A DNA stretch of 64,000 nucleotides from Erythrophleum ivorense. Taxonomy: Eukaryota; Streptophyta; Magnoliopsida; Fabales; Fabaceae. Both the position numbers and the translations under genes were made by a program. The DNA lies in assembly GCA_026724425.1 (NCBI GenBank), contig JAIUCV010000655.1:248001-312000 (forward strand), written 5' to 3'. Below are positions 36,301-47,574 of this stretch, piece by piece. Each line of letters begins with the position of its first letter. Within the stretch, counting starts at the first letter, position 1. Under the pieces are notes generated by a model. That model was not told the DNA's origin. It worked only from the letters and a program-made list of their open reading frames with translations, and ran no database searches.

Positions 36301-37456
36301 TTGGATTAACGTCATTAAACTCCAGGATTTATTTGGAATTTTTCAAAACTTATGGATATATTTGAAACAAAAAATACTTCTAGGACCAGTACAAAATATC
36401 AAATATACTTTTTGGACCAAAATAGGGTTTTTACCTTTCTATTACTAGGTAATTTTTTCATAGCAAAACACGCATCCTGATATGTGTATTTGTCCCTCAG
36501 GTTGGTTCTGGATGCAGATACCATGCCCATTGTTGTCCCATTTGTACATATAGGGATGCAAGATATCATGCCAATAGGCGCGAACTTTCCCAGAGTAGGC
36601 AAGATGGTATTATCTTGTCCCTTACATGTGGTGAACTAACAAAAGAAATCCCGCTTTAATAGTTTTTGTGAACTTTCCAAGGTTCAGATTGGGTGGGTGG
36701 TGCTAGTTGTAGTGGTATGACTGGTGAACTCGTTGAGTCGTTGTCCCTTGTCTTCTGGTCTGTTTCTTCCGTTAGGATCAAGTTATCTACAGTTACAGAA
36801 TCTAGGTTCTTTATGAAATGGATACTTTCCTGTCATTAACTGCAATTTATGATGTTATTTAATTGAATATTTATATCTTCTTACTTTGATTGTCTTGACA
36901 TGACTGTCACTAGGTTACAGTACTCGTAGGTGATCCAATCAATTTTGATGACCTGCTCAACTCGGAAAAAGCCGAGGATGTGCCAAGAAGAACACTATAT
37001 GATGCAGTGGCAACGAGAATTGGCAACCGGTTACATGAACTGAAAGTCCAAGTTGCCAGTCTAGCTATTGAACAAGAAATGCAGTTAAAAACCAGCTCTG
37101 CGCGTACCATGGACCGAGCATCTGGGATCTTACAGCAGGTTGATTGGGAATTATTTGGAATGGGAAGCTCGATGTCAGTACACGAGGATTCCGAACAGAG
37201 ACAAGAAACACTTCCTCTATCAAATGCACATGTTACCCAGCCTCGGCAATCTCATGGTGAACAGAATTTTAGAATGGGTTTCTCATACAGGGTGCGTGGT
37301 TATATGGATCAGATGGAGCTGATGTCGTTTGCTGCGAGAGGTTTATTTATGAATGGTAGAACCACTAGTTATGCTGGCTGTACAGATATAACCCCCTTAA
37401 AGGCATGGAAACAATTTGTGGAAGCTAACGTATTACGACATTGGAATTACTGCTGA
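33375..37456 (+). CDS. tafazzin-like lysophospholipid acyltransferase (At3g05510 type)
   Basis: Seven exons: 33375-33597, 33991-34106, 34214-34279, 34457-34654, 35203-35321, 36501-36606, 36914-37456. They give 456 residues in frame. The protein belongs to the PlsC/LPLAT superfamily, which transfers acyl groups to lysophospholipids. The catalytic block I is NHVAAMD (His139, Asp144). The substrate-binding block FPEGSRS begins at 219. The GLNRVQVYG region before block I resembles tafazzin and the plant NAPE synthase At1g78690, but this protein is longer. Its extra C-terminal part (from about 340) lacks a known domain. The start is the first ATG of exon 1 (MPRFDRGDLWK); the frame is open upstream, but that part looks like leader. 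Intron 5 holds a 605-bp MITE. Position between LDAP/CLPR3 and CPA supports At3g05510 orthology. The exact substrate, and whether it acts at mitochondria or ER, cannot be read from the sequence. Confidence 0.9.
35827..36431. mobile_element. MITE with terminal inverted repeats inside acyltransferase intron 5
   Basis: The left end AAAACCCTATTTT (35827-35839) is complementary to the right end AAAATAGGGTTTT (36419-36431). Further inside, the arms stay loosely complementary: CAAATCAGTCCATAAAT pairs with ACTTATGGATATATTTG, and GGTTAACTCCATTAAC pairs with GTTAATGG. The element is about 605 bp and non-coding, and makes up much of the longest intron of this gene. I could not fix a target duplication. 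Confidence 0.7.
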
Positions 37457-39105
37457 AAATATAGTCTTTTGAGGTTGTACTCCTAATGTTCGGTTCTTGA
37501 TTAAATTAATTAAAAAAATGGTTAGGTCGCAGGTTAAACAAAGTTGAATTACGAATAATGTTTAACCTAAAGGGCTATTTTTGTTTTTTCTTTCTTTTAC
37601 GGGTTAAGGGGGGTGATTCCTGCTGTTAACTGTACTCAGTCTAATGAAATGAAAGGCACCTATTGTGGTTTGAGATTTTAGTCATCCTATTCAATCAATC
37701 AGTTCGATAAAACGGGATCAGTTAAGTTCTGCTCTAACTCGAAACGCTGAGTGTTTTCGAGTCTGTTTGAAATTGTTTTTTTTTTAATGTTTTCAAAACA
37801 TATGTTTTCAAGAATAAGTTTTTAAGAATAAAAAAATTAAAAAATCTGTTTGAATCATTATTTTGAAAAGTAATTATTTTTTATTTTTTATTTGATTCTG
37901 TAAAATAAAAATTACAAAATACTTAAAAAGTGTTCTGAGTTTTTTATTTTTGAAAACAAAATTTTTTTTTTTTTACAAAATATTTCATTAAAAACACGTT
38001 ATCAAATAGGTTTTTTTATTTTTTTTATTTTTAAAAACAAAAAAATTGTTCTGCAAAATCAAATCAAACAAGCCTTTCGTTTCTGGAGGGGCTGTTGTGA
38101 TTCCACACCCCCCCTCCTTTTTTTTTTTTTTGTCCCCTTTTAAGGGAAAGGGTCATTGTGTCTGCATGAAAAATAACCAATGGGATTGACAAACTTAACC
38201 CATATGATTCACTTGATTAATTAGTTCAATTTTAATTATTAACATCTTACATTTAACTATTTATATTCGTTAGGTAATGTTTTTAAACGTGAAATGGGTT
38301 GAGTCAACTCTGTTAATTTGGACTCAATCTAATTTCTTGTCTCATCTTATTATATTGTATTTTTAATATTTTTTTATAATTTTTTATTTAGATTCCATAG
38401 TACATGCACGTGTGATACACGTGTATAAACACATATCTGTGCACATTACCAAATATATATATATATATATATAAACTCAGGCACATGTCATATATATAGA
38501 TAGACATATATATATATATATATATATATATAACAACCGTTTATATGTAAATTTGTACATATATATGCATGACCGTAAACCGGTGTGCACTGACATGCAT
38601 ATACAGACAGGAGTCAAACACACAAACAATATGCGTTCGTAACTATAAATATGCACAAACATATATCGCACTAGTATATGATATATTTTTAATGTATTTA
38701 TTTTAATTATTTATCATAATCTTTTTTTCTATGTTTTAATTAAAAACGTAATCAATTGATCTGGATTTGTATTCGCCGTTGGATTCCTACCAATCAAAGC
38801 ATTTTAACGGTGAAGATCATCTACGTGGTCACCGTGATTGTCGACCAAAATGTGAGGTCAGACAAGGCACCGTGGTAGGGAGCTTTTTACAGATCAGACT
38901 GACGAAGTTGAACATTATTATCAACTGGGGTCCACCTGAGCAACTGTGCGTATCTTGTCCGTTCGGATTCAGGACCCTAACCAGTGGACGGTCCTGATTT
39001 TCAAGCAAGCATGCCGATCACAGCGAAGATCTTGGTTGCGCTTTCCCTTCGCTCTCTCCGCACTTAACTTGCATATCGGAATCTTGTCGACGGAGCCGCG
39101 GAGAT
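37457..39105. other. intergenic DNA between the acyltransferase and CPA
   Basis: This holds the acyltransferase 3' UTR, MITE copy B (37760-38074), AT-rich DNA with (AT)n runs near 38453-38472 and 38508-38532, and then a more balanced region that must contain the CPA promoter and leader. No further gene is supported. Confidence 0.6.
37760..38074 (+). mobile_element. MITE copy B with 5-bp flanking repeat TTTCG
   Basis: The element runs from AGTCTGTTTGAAATTG to AAATCAAACAAGCC. It is flanked by TTTCG at 37755-37759 and 38075-38079. Most of it matches copy A upstream of the gene in the opposite orientation, including the unit AAAAAGTGTTCTGAGTTTTT. The two copies bracket the acyltransferase gene. 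Confidence 0.7.
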
Positions 39106-40084
39106 ATGGCGGAAGAAGAAGAAGAAGCAGAGCTTAGCGAGAAGCAGAAGATCGAAATTGCCAAATGGTTCCTCCTCAACTCTCCCCCCGGAGAAATCCA
39201 ATACGTGGCCAAAGGTCATCTATTTTGCTTCTATCTCTACATGCATTTGCTTTTTCCTACTTGTAGTTCGATATCTGGAATTTAGAATTCGCATTTACTT
39301 CTGCTTTAAATTGATACGGATTTGAAAATTGTCCCTGCAGATGTGAAATCGATTCTGAACGACGACGATGTGTACCATGAGGCGGCATCAGAGGCATTTT
39401 CCTTGTACAATAAATCTCACATGATTTCCCTTGAAATGCCGGATCGAAGCGGAGACGTAAGTATCAATGAATTTCTCTCCAAACACGAGTCTCTTTATTT
39501 TCTTAGGGTTTCATATTTTTCCTGCATGAATACATGTTTTTTATTCAAATGTTGTAGTTTTCTTTTTTAAAGTCATTAGATCGAATTTGGATAGGTTAAT
39601 TATTAGACTGGTAGGAAGCTGTAGTTGTTTTTTGGGGTGCTCCATTAACCGATTATATGGCCGATGCGTTTTGTGTACATCTTCAGGATTATTTTCTGAA
39701 AGCCTTGTGATCTGGAGGGGGTGTTTAATTTTTAACAGTATAAATATTCAAACGGTATTGAATTATGTTTTCCAATCCGATTGCATTATGTTTTTCAATT
39801 TCTTCTGGCACCTTAATTTAACGTGTGCATGCAGGTACTGATTACTACATTTGGTGAGCTTGAAGAAAATGCCTATCTTGATCCTAGGACTGCTCAAGTT
39901 GCCATAGTTGACCATGTTAAACAAGTAAGTCCTGCTTTCTGAAGATAAGGAAGTAAAAGGCATTGAATTTGTTAAAAATGAGTTTAGCAAACAAATTAGA
40001 TTTCAATACAAGAATTTGCCATGGTTCTATTGATTTTTTCAATGTTTCTTGAGGAATGGCAAAAACAAACTAGAACTTTATGGC

Positions 40085-40118
<34 letters not shown>

Positions 40119-40453
40119 TAATCACTACTTTTTTCTTGAATTCATTTTTTGTTTAATTTGCAATCTAAGAAAGGTGAAGTGAACTATAGCATATCTTGAT
40201 TCTAACGTGCATCTTCATCTATTATCTTCGGTTTCTACTGCAATGAGTTTAACCAAAGTATTGTTGTGAAATGTACTCTACTTTCTGCTTATTGAAACAT
40301 ACTTTTTCAGAGAATACACATTCATACTTTTTCAGAGAATACACATTTTTTAAAAATTGCATTCAAAATTGGGGGATGAACCAAGTTATGAAAATTTGTT
40401 ACTGCAACTAGGTTATTTATAGGTCGATCACTTCTATCCCAACCCCCCCCCCC

Positions 40454-40484
<31 letters not shown>

Positions 40485-42898
40485 CAGGGGTAGATTGCAT
40501 TAGCATCTCAATTTCGCTCCATTTTCTTTCTCAACTCTATGTTCTAAGTTGTGTGACCTGTTGTGTTATTATAATATGCTAAATGGTTCAGGTTTGTACA
40601 GAGGTAAGACCTGCAACAGATGAAGAACTTCCGTCCCCATATATTGAAGAGTTCCGGTATGCTCTGCACCTTTCATGATTGAAATTTTGTCTGCTCTTGT
40701 GATATTCCTCAACTAAAGCGAGCTTTAAAAGATTTGATGTGATATCATGGGACAGAATACCCTGACTCATGCAGAGTTCTATGAATGAATTATTTAAATT
40801 TTTTAATAATCTTGTTATTTTCTGTTATTTTAATAAATTGTTGCTCCCTGGTTTTTTAAAAAAAAACTGTATGAAAATGTGAAGTGTGAAGTATAGTCTA
40901 GTATAGTACAATGAACAATGAAATTTTATCTGCAGCTCTTTGATTAACAAAGTATATCTTTATTGCAGATGCGCTCTGGATGCAGAAATACTTAAATATG
41001 TTGGTGAGGCTTATCCAAAAGGTGTCTGCTCTGTCTACTGTGTAAATGGGAAAGATATAGAGGGCCCAGGTTCTGATTTTGAGCTTGTTGTGGTGATTTC
41101 TGCTGCTAGGCATAGTCCACAGAATTTCTGGTTTGTGAAACTAGTCGAATGAAATTTCTTCCGCGCATTTCATCCGTTTCAACCTTAATATTTAAACAAT
41201 TAGATATTGATGCATCTGCAGATATCAAGTTTTTATTTTTATATTTCCTCTCTCTTTTTGGCCTTTTTATGTAGCAATGGTAGTTGGCGTTCAGTGTGGA
41301 ATATTCAGTTCAAAGATGATCAACAGATAGTCGAAGTACAGGGGAAAATGCAGGTACTATAAGGTAGATGTTTGATGCATAAATTTGAATGGTTGATACA
41401 AACAATATAATTATGTTGTCGTGTTTTCAGGTGGGCGCCCATTATTTTGAGGAAGGAAATGTGCAGTTAGATGCAAAACACGAGTGCAAGGATTCAACTC
41501 TTCTTCAGGTTACTATAAATCAGCATTTCTTTCACCTTTTAATTTTTCTAGGTGCAGAAGTAAAGGGCTAAGTTAGGTATGCATTTCCTTTCATATAGTT
41601 TTTTAATACTAAACTATTGTATCCTTCCTGATTATCTCTGTCATTCTGTCTGCCAGTTTCCTTGCTTCTTTGCTAGAAAGCATCTAGGGTAAGTTGTGTC
41701 ACAAATGACAAAATGATTATGGTTAAGTAATCCTGACTACTATACTTGTTTTCCACTGGCCTTTAACCTACTTCCCAGTTGCTGCACTAAGAAGATGCTT
41801 TTATCTTTTTCCCTGACTAGTTCTTGAGGTCTCAGATAGTTCAACTGGGATTTAATTCTCATGGATGAGCTATATTCCTGCCATGGTTATTTTCATCTAT
41901 TATTATTTGTTTGTCCACTTCTGTGCTTGATATTTGTTTCTATATGCAGGCCCCTGAAGATTGTGCGCTTGCCATATCAAGCATTATTTGTCACCATGAA
42001 ACAGAGTACCTCGCTTCTCTTGAGGTTCTGAATTCTCATATTGCGGCTTGATATTTCTTTATTAATTATATATGTACTAATGGTTTACAGTTACTACTTG
42101 ACAGGCGTCGTATTTAAACCTGCCTGATTCCACTTTTAAGGTACTCTTTTGTTATATAGTATCATTTTTTTTTCTAATATCTTCTCTCCAAGTTTCAGAT
42201 GTGGCATTTATGGAAAGTTTTTTATGATAATTGACTCCTATTAAATTAATCTTATTCTTGTCATGCATCTTTGTCAGCACTGAGACCTTACAACGCTCTG
42301 ATGCTTTTCTTTGTTATGCTCTCTAGTCATTTGTGAAATTTGAACTGAACTTAGTAGTAGTACATTCATGCAGTGTTTTCAACCGGCCTTCTCAGTTCTC
42401 ATTGAATTGCATGGGTGAATTTGCCCCATACACCCTTTTTATTTGTCAATTGAAGCATTTCAATGGGTGGTTCTATTTTGTTAAATGATATTTATGTTCA
42501 CACCTGAAATTGCTAAGCAGGAGTATTGTCCAAACCTGGTGCACCCTTAATTGCTAAATCTGGCAATATGAACAATCAATATAAGTTTGACTTCAATTTT
42601 TTTCACTTCTGCCCCGTTGTATAATTTATTGGACTAGTTTATGTCATACTTGAGTTATGTATAAAAGCAATTGACATGGTTTAAAAAGGGGCAAGGCATA
42701 TTTCCTGCTTTCTTTGAGTATAAGTCTGTGGCTTTCGCTTTACCTTTACCTTGTTGAAATTTAAGGCTCGTGAATGACAAGTATTTGCAGGATCTTCGGA
42801 GGAAGCTTCCAGTCACTCGAACCCTATTTCCGTGGCACAATACTCTGCAGTTCAGCTTGACAAGGGACATCACCAAAGAACTAGGCATTGGAAAGTAG
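39106..42898 (+). CDS. CPA: F-actin capping protein subunit alpha
   Basis: Ten exons: 39106-39214, 39341-39456, 39835-39924, 40592-40656, 40969-41130, 41275-41353, 41431-41508, 41950-42024, 42105-42140, 42791-42898. They encode 305 residues, close to the 308 of Arabidopsis CPA. The product pairs with the beta subunit (CPB) to cap the barbed ends of actin filaments and, in plants, is regulated by phosphatidic acid. The capping-alpha domain covers nearly the whole protein. Landmarks are EIAKWFLLNSPPGE near the N terminus, GSWRSVWNIQF in the middle, and the conserved C-terminal part RRKLPVTRTLFPWHNTLQF that leads into the actin-binding tentacle. The N terminus is acidic (Glu run). All junctions are GT-AG and stay in frame. 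It occupies the At3g05520 position, next to the acyltransferase, with an L1 LINE inserted soon after its 3' end. Confidence 0.96.
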
Positions 42899-43139
42899 TG
42901 AACATACAACCAAAAATAGAAAAAAGAAAGAGTCGTGTTTTCTCCAAGTCAGTCGTGTCCACAAGTTCCTTTTGTATTCACTGTATGACATGAGCAAGTG
43001 AACTATTCCGAGGGTTGGTTTTCTGTTTTTATTCATTTGCTTCATGAGTCATCCACCTCTGTCTGTGTCTCTGCCTCGGTTAGGCGCATTGTACTGTAAT
43101 TCTTTTAATACAATATCTGTAATTCTGTATAGCAGTAAA

Positions 43140-43828
43140 AATTTACGGACTTCAGAAAATTTCTTTCAAGTGGCTTTCAGATGCGATATTTCTATCGAGT
43201 TTCTTCAAGGAGGGTGGAATTTTATTGGAGATGTTGCTCCCTTTCCCGAGGAGGGCCTCACATTTCCCACTTTTTTTTTTCTCCGCAGATGATTTGATTT
43301 TTGTATGGTGAAGCCTCAGTCCACCAAATGGAAACGATTGTTAACTGCCTTTATACTTTCTCTGCTAGCTCAGGAGAAGACCCGAATATTTTGCTCCACC
43401 AATGTCAACCGTAATGTTGCAAGATAACTTGCTGAGATATCTGGTTTCAATTTGGCTCGTGATTTGGGTAAATACTTTAGGTTTCCCCTCCACCATTCTA
43501 GAGCTACAGGTAACAATTACAACTTTCTTCTTGGCAAGATGCATTCTAAGCTAAGTTCTGGGAAGGCTAACGAACTCTCTTTGGTTGGCCGTACTACCCT
43601 TACCTAGTCTGTGCTCAATTCCACCTGTCTTTACCACATGCAAACCTCCCTTCTCCCTTCTAGCATGTGTGATAAAATAGAGAGTATATGCTACAACTTT
43701 TTCGTGGGATAATGAACACAAAATCCCTTACCTTATGGCTTGGGATTGGGTTTGTACTCTTGAAAGCACAAGTGGGTTGGGGGCTGAGAAGTTTTAAATT
43801 TATGAACTTAGCAATGATTATGAAACTA
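43140..43828 (+). mobile_element. L1-type LINE, left part: reverse transcriptase C-terminal half, decayed
   Basis: In shifting frames the + strand shows phrases of a plant L1 reverse transcriptase: RGGPHISHFFF before an ADD catalytic box (about 43285-43293), then EAS and METIVNCLYTFSASSGE, LGFPSTILE, and LGLRSFKFMNLAM. Stops and frameshifts are frequent. The left edge is uncertain (somewhere between about 43100 and 43230) and lies in or just after the CPA 3' UTR. The right edge is sharp at 43828, where an LTR begins. The text resumes at 46082. Confidence 0.75.
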
Positions 43829-45115
43829 TGTGTTGGCCCAAAATTGACTGAACTTATAACTTTGATGATAACAAAAGTCAAAATCTATTAATGTGAAAGT
43901 TCATTTGCTATTTATTCATGTTTATATTTTTATTATCTAAAAACAAAAATATAGTGTATATATGACAAATAAAATGATGTATTACTTTTGTTTAGGTAAA
44001 GTGTAAACATAATATGAGAACTTTATTATTTCAACCTCTTTTTTTACTATAATTGTCTCTATTATAAAAAGATAATAATCTTTCTCTAACCTATAAAATG
44101 AGCATTTAATAACATTCATTACGATTAGATAACATGAGTTGTCTGAGAAGAATTGCTTATGCTATCAAGTGCTGCAAAAGAAGAAAGCTCATAAACATTG
44201 AAGACATGTTTTCTTTCTTCAAGGCAAAAAGCCTCCACTACTATCAACTCATCTCTAACAGGTAAAAGTGATTAAAGATATATATATATATATACACACA
44301 CACACATAGGCACAAAAAAACAAAAAGAGATCTAAATGCAAATGTAAAACAATTGTTAAAATTTATTGTAAGCATTGTGTTAAAAAAAAAAATTCATATT
44401 CTTAGTTTCTAATTTATTAACTTGTAAGAAATAGTTTTAAGCTTAGAGAAAACACTAATTTAAAGTGAAAATTCCTTTTTTTTTTTCAAATTACTGTTAT
44501 GAATATTTGGTTGAAAGAATTAGTTAAAGGTGAAGCATAGAAAACTCTGATTAAGTTTAAGGTGAGCTTGTAAAAGATGTGTTGGTGGTGAACACAGAAG
44601 AAACATCTCTTTTATAATATTTTTAAGAAGATTGAAGAAAAATCCTTTAAAATTTAAAGGAAACAAATGTAGGCTTAAGGAGATAAATTAAGATAAAGTT
44701 GGCTACATGTAAACTCTTGCCTTATCTGTATTATTTACTACATACTTTGCTTCCTCGACTACTAGAGAATTCTCCACTTTCATACAACTCATTCCATCAA
44801 TTATATAGTAGTTTGTTTTATCTGTCAATGTCAGCCTATTCCACCACTTATTATTTGCTGCCTTCACTTATGTTTAGTACACTTCACATTTAATTTTTGG
44901 CTACTCATTCCATTATTGTGTAAGTTCACTCCACTTGCATATTATAGGTTATTTTGTCTGGTAATGTATATTTGCTTCATTTAGTTACTGTTTACTTGCT
45001 TCATTAAGTAACTACTTACTGTACCTTATGCTTCCTCTACTTCTACATCGACAAAATTTTATATTATCAAGCTTTCTGTATACCATACCTATTTACCTAT
45101 TAGGTGTGTTTATCA
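43829..45115 (+). mobile_element. 5' LTR of a copia-type retrotransposon inserted in the LINE
   Basis: The LTR starts TGTGTTGGCCC at the point where LINE similarity stops. It ends GTGTTTATCA directly before a primer-binding-like sequence. A CTATAAAATG box near 44092-44101 could be its promoter, and a mixed (AT)n(CA)n run lies at about 44279-44308. The length is about 1287 bp. The last 78 bases reappear at 46004-46081 as the only remains of the 3' LTR, which fixes the right edge. Confidence 0.75.
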
Positions 45116-45133
45116 ATTATTATCAGAGCAGGT
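45116..45133 (+). other. primer-binding site of the retrotransposon
   Basis: Directly after the LTR, TTATTATCAGAGCAGG resembles the usual plant copia site complementary to initiator tRNA-Met (TGGTATCAGAGC), with two changes in the first bases. Its position right after ...TTATCA confirms the LTR end. Confidence 0.7.
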
Positions 45134-45194
45134 TTCACTTTTTTTTGTTTGTGCTTAACAGCTAAGAGGAAAGGTCTTCTTTGAAATTGTAAAA

Positions 45195-46003
45195 AATGAA
45201 TACTCATACTCTTGAAAGAGCCTACTTTTAAGAGGGATTTTCAACTATCAAACCACCATATTTCATAAGGAAGCATTTTTTAGAAAGATGGAATGAAAAT
45301 ATACATTCGTTCTATTAATTATCTAATGTAAGAAGTTACTGAAAATGGTCATAAGATGCCCAAGAAGAAGGATTTGATAACTAGAGACATTATGAACAAA
45401 CCCATAAATGAATGAACAAAAAATGATATTAAATTGCTCCAATGTAATGACTAGGTAAGAAACATCTTAATTTGTCAGTGGATTAGAGTATGACAAGATA
45501 TTAAGCTATGAAACTGTTAAAAAAATGTGGGGGAAACTCATCGTTACTCATGAAGAAACTTCTAAAGTTAAAGAAAGCAACCTGAATGGGCTCATGTGTA
45601 AGTATAAACTGTTCCATATGAAAGAAGACAAAGATATTGAAAAAAAGTATAATAGATTTGCCAAACTATTGAGGATATAAAAGCTCTTGACAGAAAATAC
45701 ATTGATCTCAAGCTCAACTGCATGATCCTCCGAAGTTTTCCACAAAAATGGCAATCTAATGTAGACTCTATCAAAAGTTAAAATCTTCTAACATTATCTT
45801 ACGATAAACTTTAAGGTATACTTATTACCTATGAGAAGAATCATCTCAAAAGACACAAGTTGGAGCAAAGAAGAAAACCAGTCACTCTAAAGGCTATTTT
45901 CATTAAGGAAGCTTTTATTGAAGAAGATGACTGAGAGTTGGATACATGAGATATAGCCTTCTTCTCAAAAAGACTAGACAAATATGCCAAAAGAAAGAAG
46001 GAG
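45195..46003 (+). pseudogene. copia gag (UBN2-type) remnant
   Basis: Interrupted frames carry the usual plant copia Gag landmarks in order: EGFSTIKPPYF, then KKMWGKLIVTHEETSKVKES, LFHMKEDKDIEKKYNRF, and finally the acidic and Lys-rich tail DIAFFSKRLDKYAKRKK. Several stops make it non-functional. It ends at the deletion junction with the 3' LTR stub, so the zinc knuckle, protease, integrase and reverse transcriptase are gone. Confidence 0.75.
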
Positions 46004-46081
46004 TTCTACATGAACAAGATTTTATATTACTAAACTTTTTATGTACCATATTTATTCACCCCTTTTTAAATGTGTTTATCA
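46004..46081 (+). mobile_element. 78-bp stub of the 3' LTR
   Basis: From TTCTACAT to TGTTTATCA this matches the last part of the 5' LTR (about 45041-45115) with scattered differences. CTA occurs on both sides of the element (43826-43828 and 46082-46084), which is what remains visible of a target duplication. LINE text resumes at once. The element thus lost its interior and most of its 3' LTR in one deletion. Confidence 0.75.
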
Positions 46082-47574
46082 CTAGATTGGGGGTTAATGA
46101 CTAAGAAGGATGACTTATGGGTTCATGTCTTCCATTCGAAGTACAAGTGTGGTAACGATGTGGTTCTTGTTTTTAAAAACCACCATATTACTCCTAATGT
46201 GTAAAAGGGAATTCACAAGTCTTAGGAGTTTGTAGCTAAAGGTATAAGATAAAATGTTGGAAGAGGGGATATGGCTAAAAAAAAAAAAACTCATGCATCA
46301 TGCAACTCAACTACTTAAGAATGTTGAGTTGGAGTTAAAAGTAAAAGACTTTGTTTAAATCCAAGATTAGGATTGGAAGCGTCTTCAATCTATCTTACCC
46401 AACTCCATATGCTTGAAGATTACTACAATGCTAGTCCCATCTACTAGCAATGAACTTGATGAATTGACGTGGTGGCCCTCGAAGGATCAAATTTTTACTA
46501 TTAAATTTGCATACAAACTCATCAAGCTCAATAATGCTACGCCTTTAAGAATGGACTAAGCTTGCATTTGGAAACTTCTTGCCCCTCAACGTGTCTAGTC
46601 TTTTGTTTGGTTGGTGCCTAAAAACACATCATGATAAACTTACATTGCAAATTTACAAATATTGATAGTAGCTTATGTTGCAATCACTCTGTTGAATCCA
46701 TTATGCATACATTAAGGTGTTGTCCTTACATTAAAGACTTTTGGCTTACTAGCGTTGATCAAGTAAATTGGAAACACTTCTTTAGTGTGATGTTGGAGGA
46801 ATGGTTGACTTGCAACATGCAACAGAGAATGAAGTCAAAAAGTGATATTAGTTGAAAGAGTATTTTTAGCTTTGGGATGTGGCATGTTTGGCTTCATTGA
46901 AATGAATAGGTTTTTAATCACAAGCATGACACCATGGGTAGCATTCTAATTAAGGTACTAGTTAGCACTAGAAACTACTTAGAAGCTTTTAAGTATCACT
47001 TTGTTTTCTCTATTGGCTGTAAGGAAAATCTTATTGGTTAGAGGTTTCCAAAAGGTAAGTGGATTAAATGCAACACTGATGGCTTTGTGAAGGTAAGTAG
47101 GACAAAATGTGGCTGTGGTGGTATGCTTCGGGACTCTTCTAAATGGGTGCACAATTTTGTACATAATATTAATGCTAGTAGGGTGTTGTGTGGTAAACTT
47201 TAGGAGATTTCATTAACTTTGAACTCGGCTTAGAGTCTTAGGATTAAGAGACCTGGGGTGGAGGTTGATTGCAGTATTGCAATAGCCTTTATTCTTCAAG
47301 GTTGTACTCCTGCCTATTCTATAAAAATCTTAGTCAACCTTATTAAAGACCTCTTTAGCTATGAATGGATGGTGAAAGTTAGTCATACTCATTGAGAAGG
47401 AAGGAAATACGTTAACAAACTAATTAACAAACCAAGCTCACTTTAATGATTTAGGCATGAAACTCCTCTTTTAACCCATATGGGTGTCATTAGACCATTA
47501 TGGATGATATATTTAGAGCTTCTTTTCTTTGTTATTTGGTTTTTAAGGTTTTTTAGTTTATAGTCCAAAAAAAA
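46082..47574 (+). mobile_element. L1-type LINE, right part: zf-RVT and RNase H region, poly(A) end
   Basis: This continues the LINE interrupted at 43828. It shows LDWGLMTKKDDLWVHVFHSK, the zf-RVT phrase LAPQRV.SFVWLV (about 46570-46620), and an RNase H-like domain starting KWIKCNTDGF at 47059 with CGCGGMLRDSSKWV. Stops and frameshifts occur throughout. The run AAAAAAAAAC near 47566-47575 is a plausible LINE tail. Confidence 0.75.
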
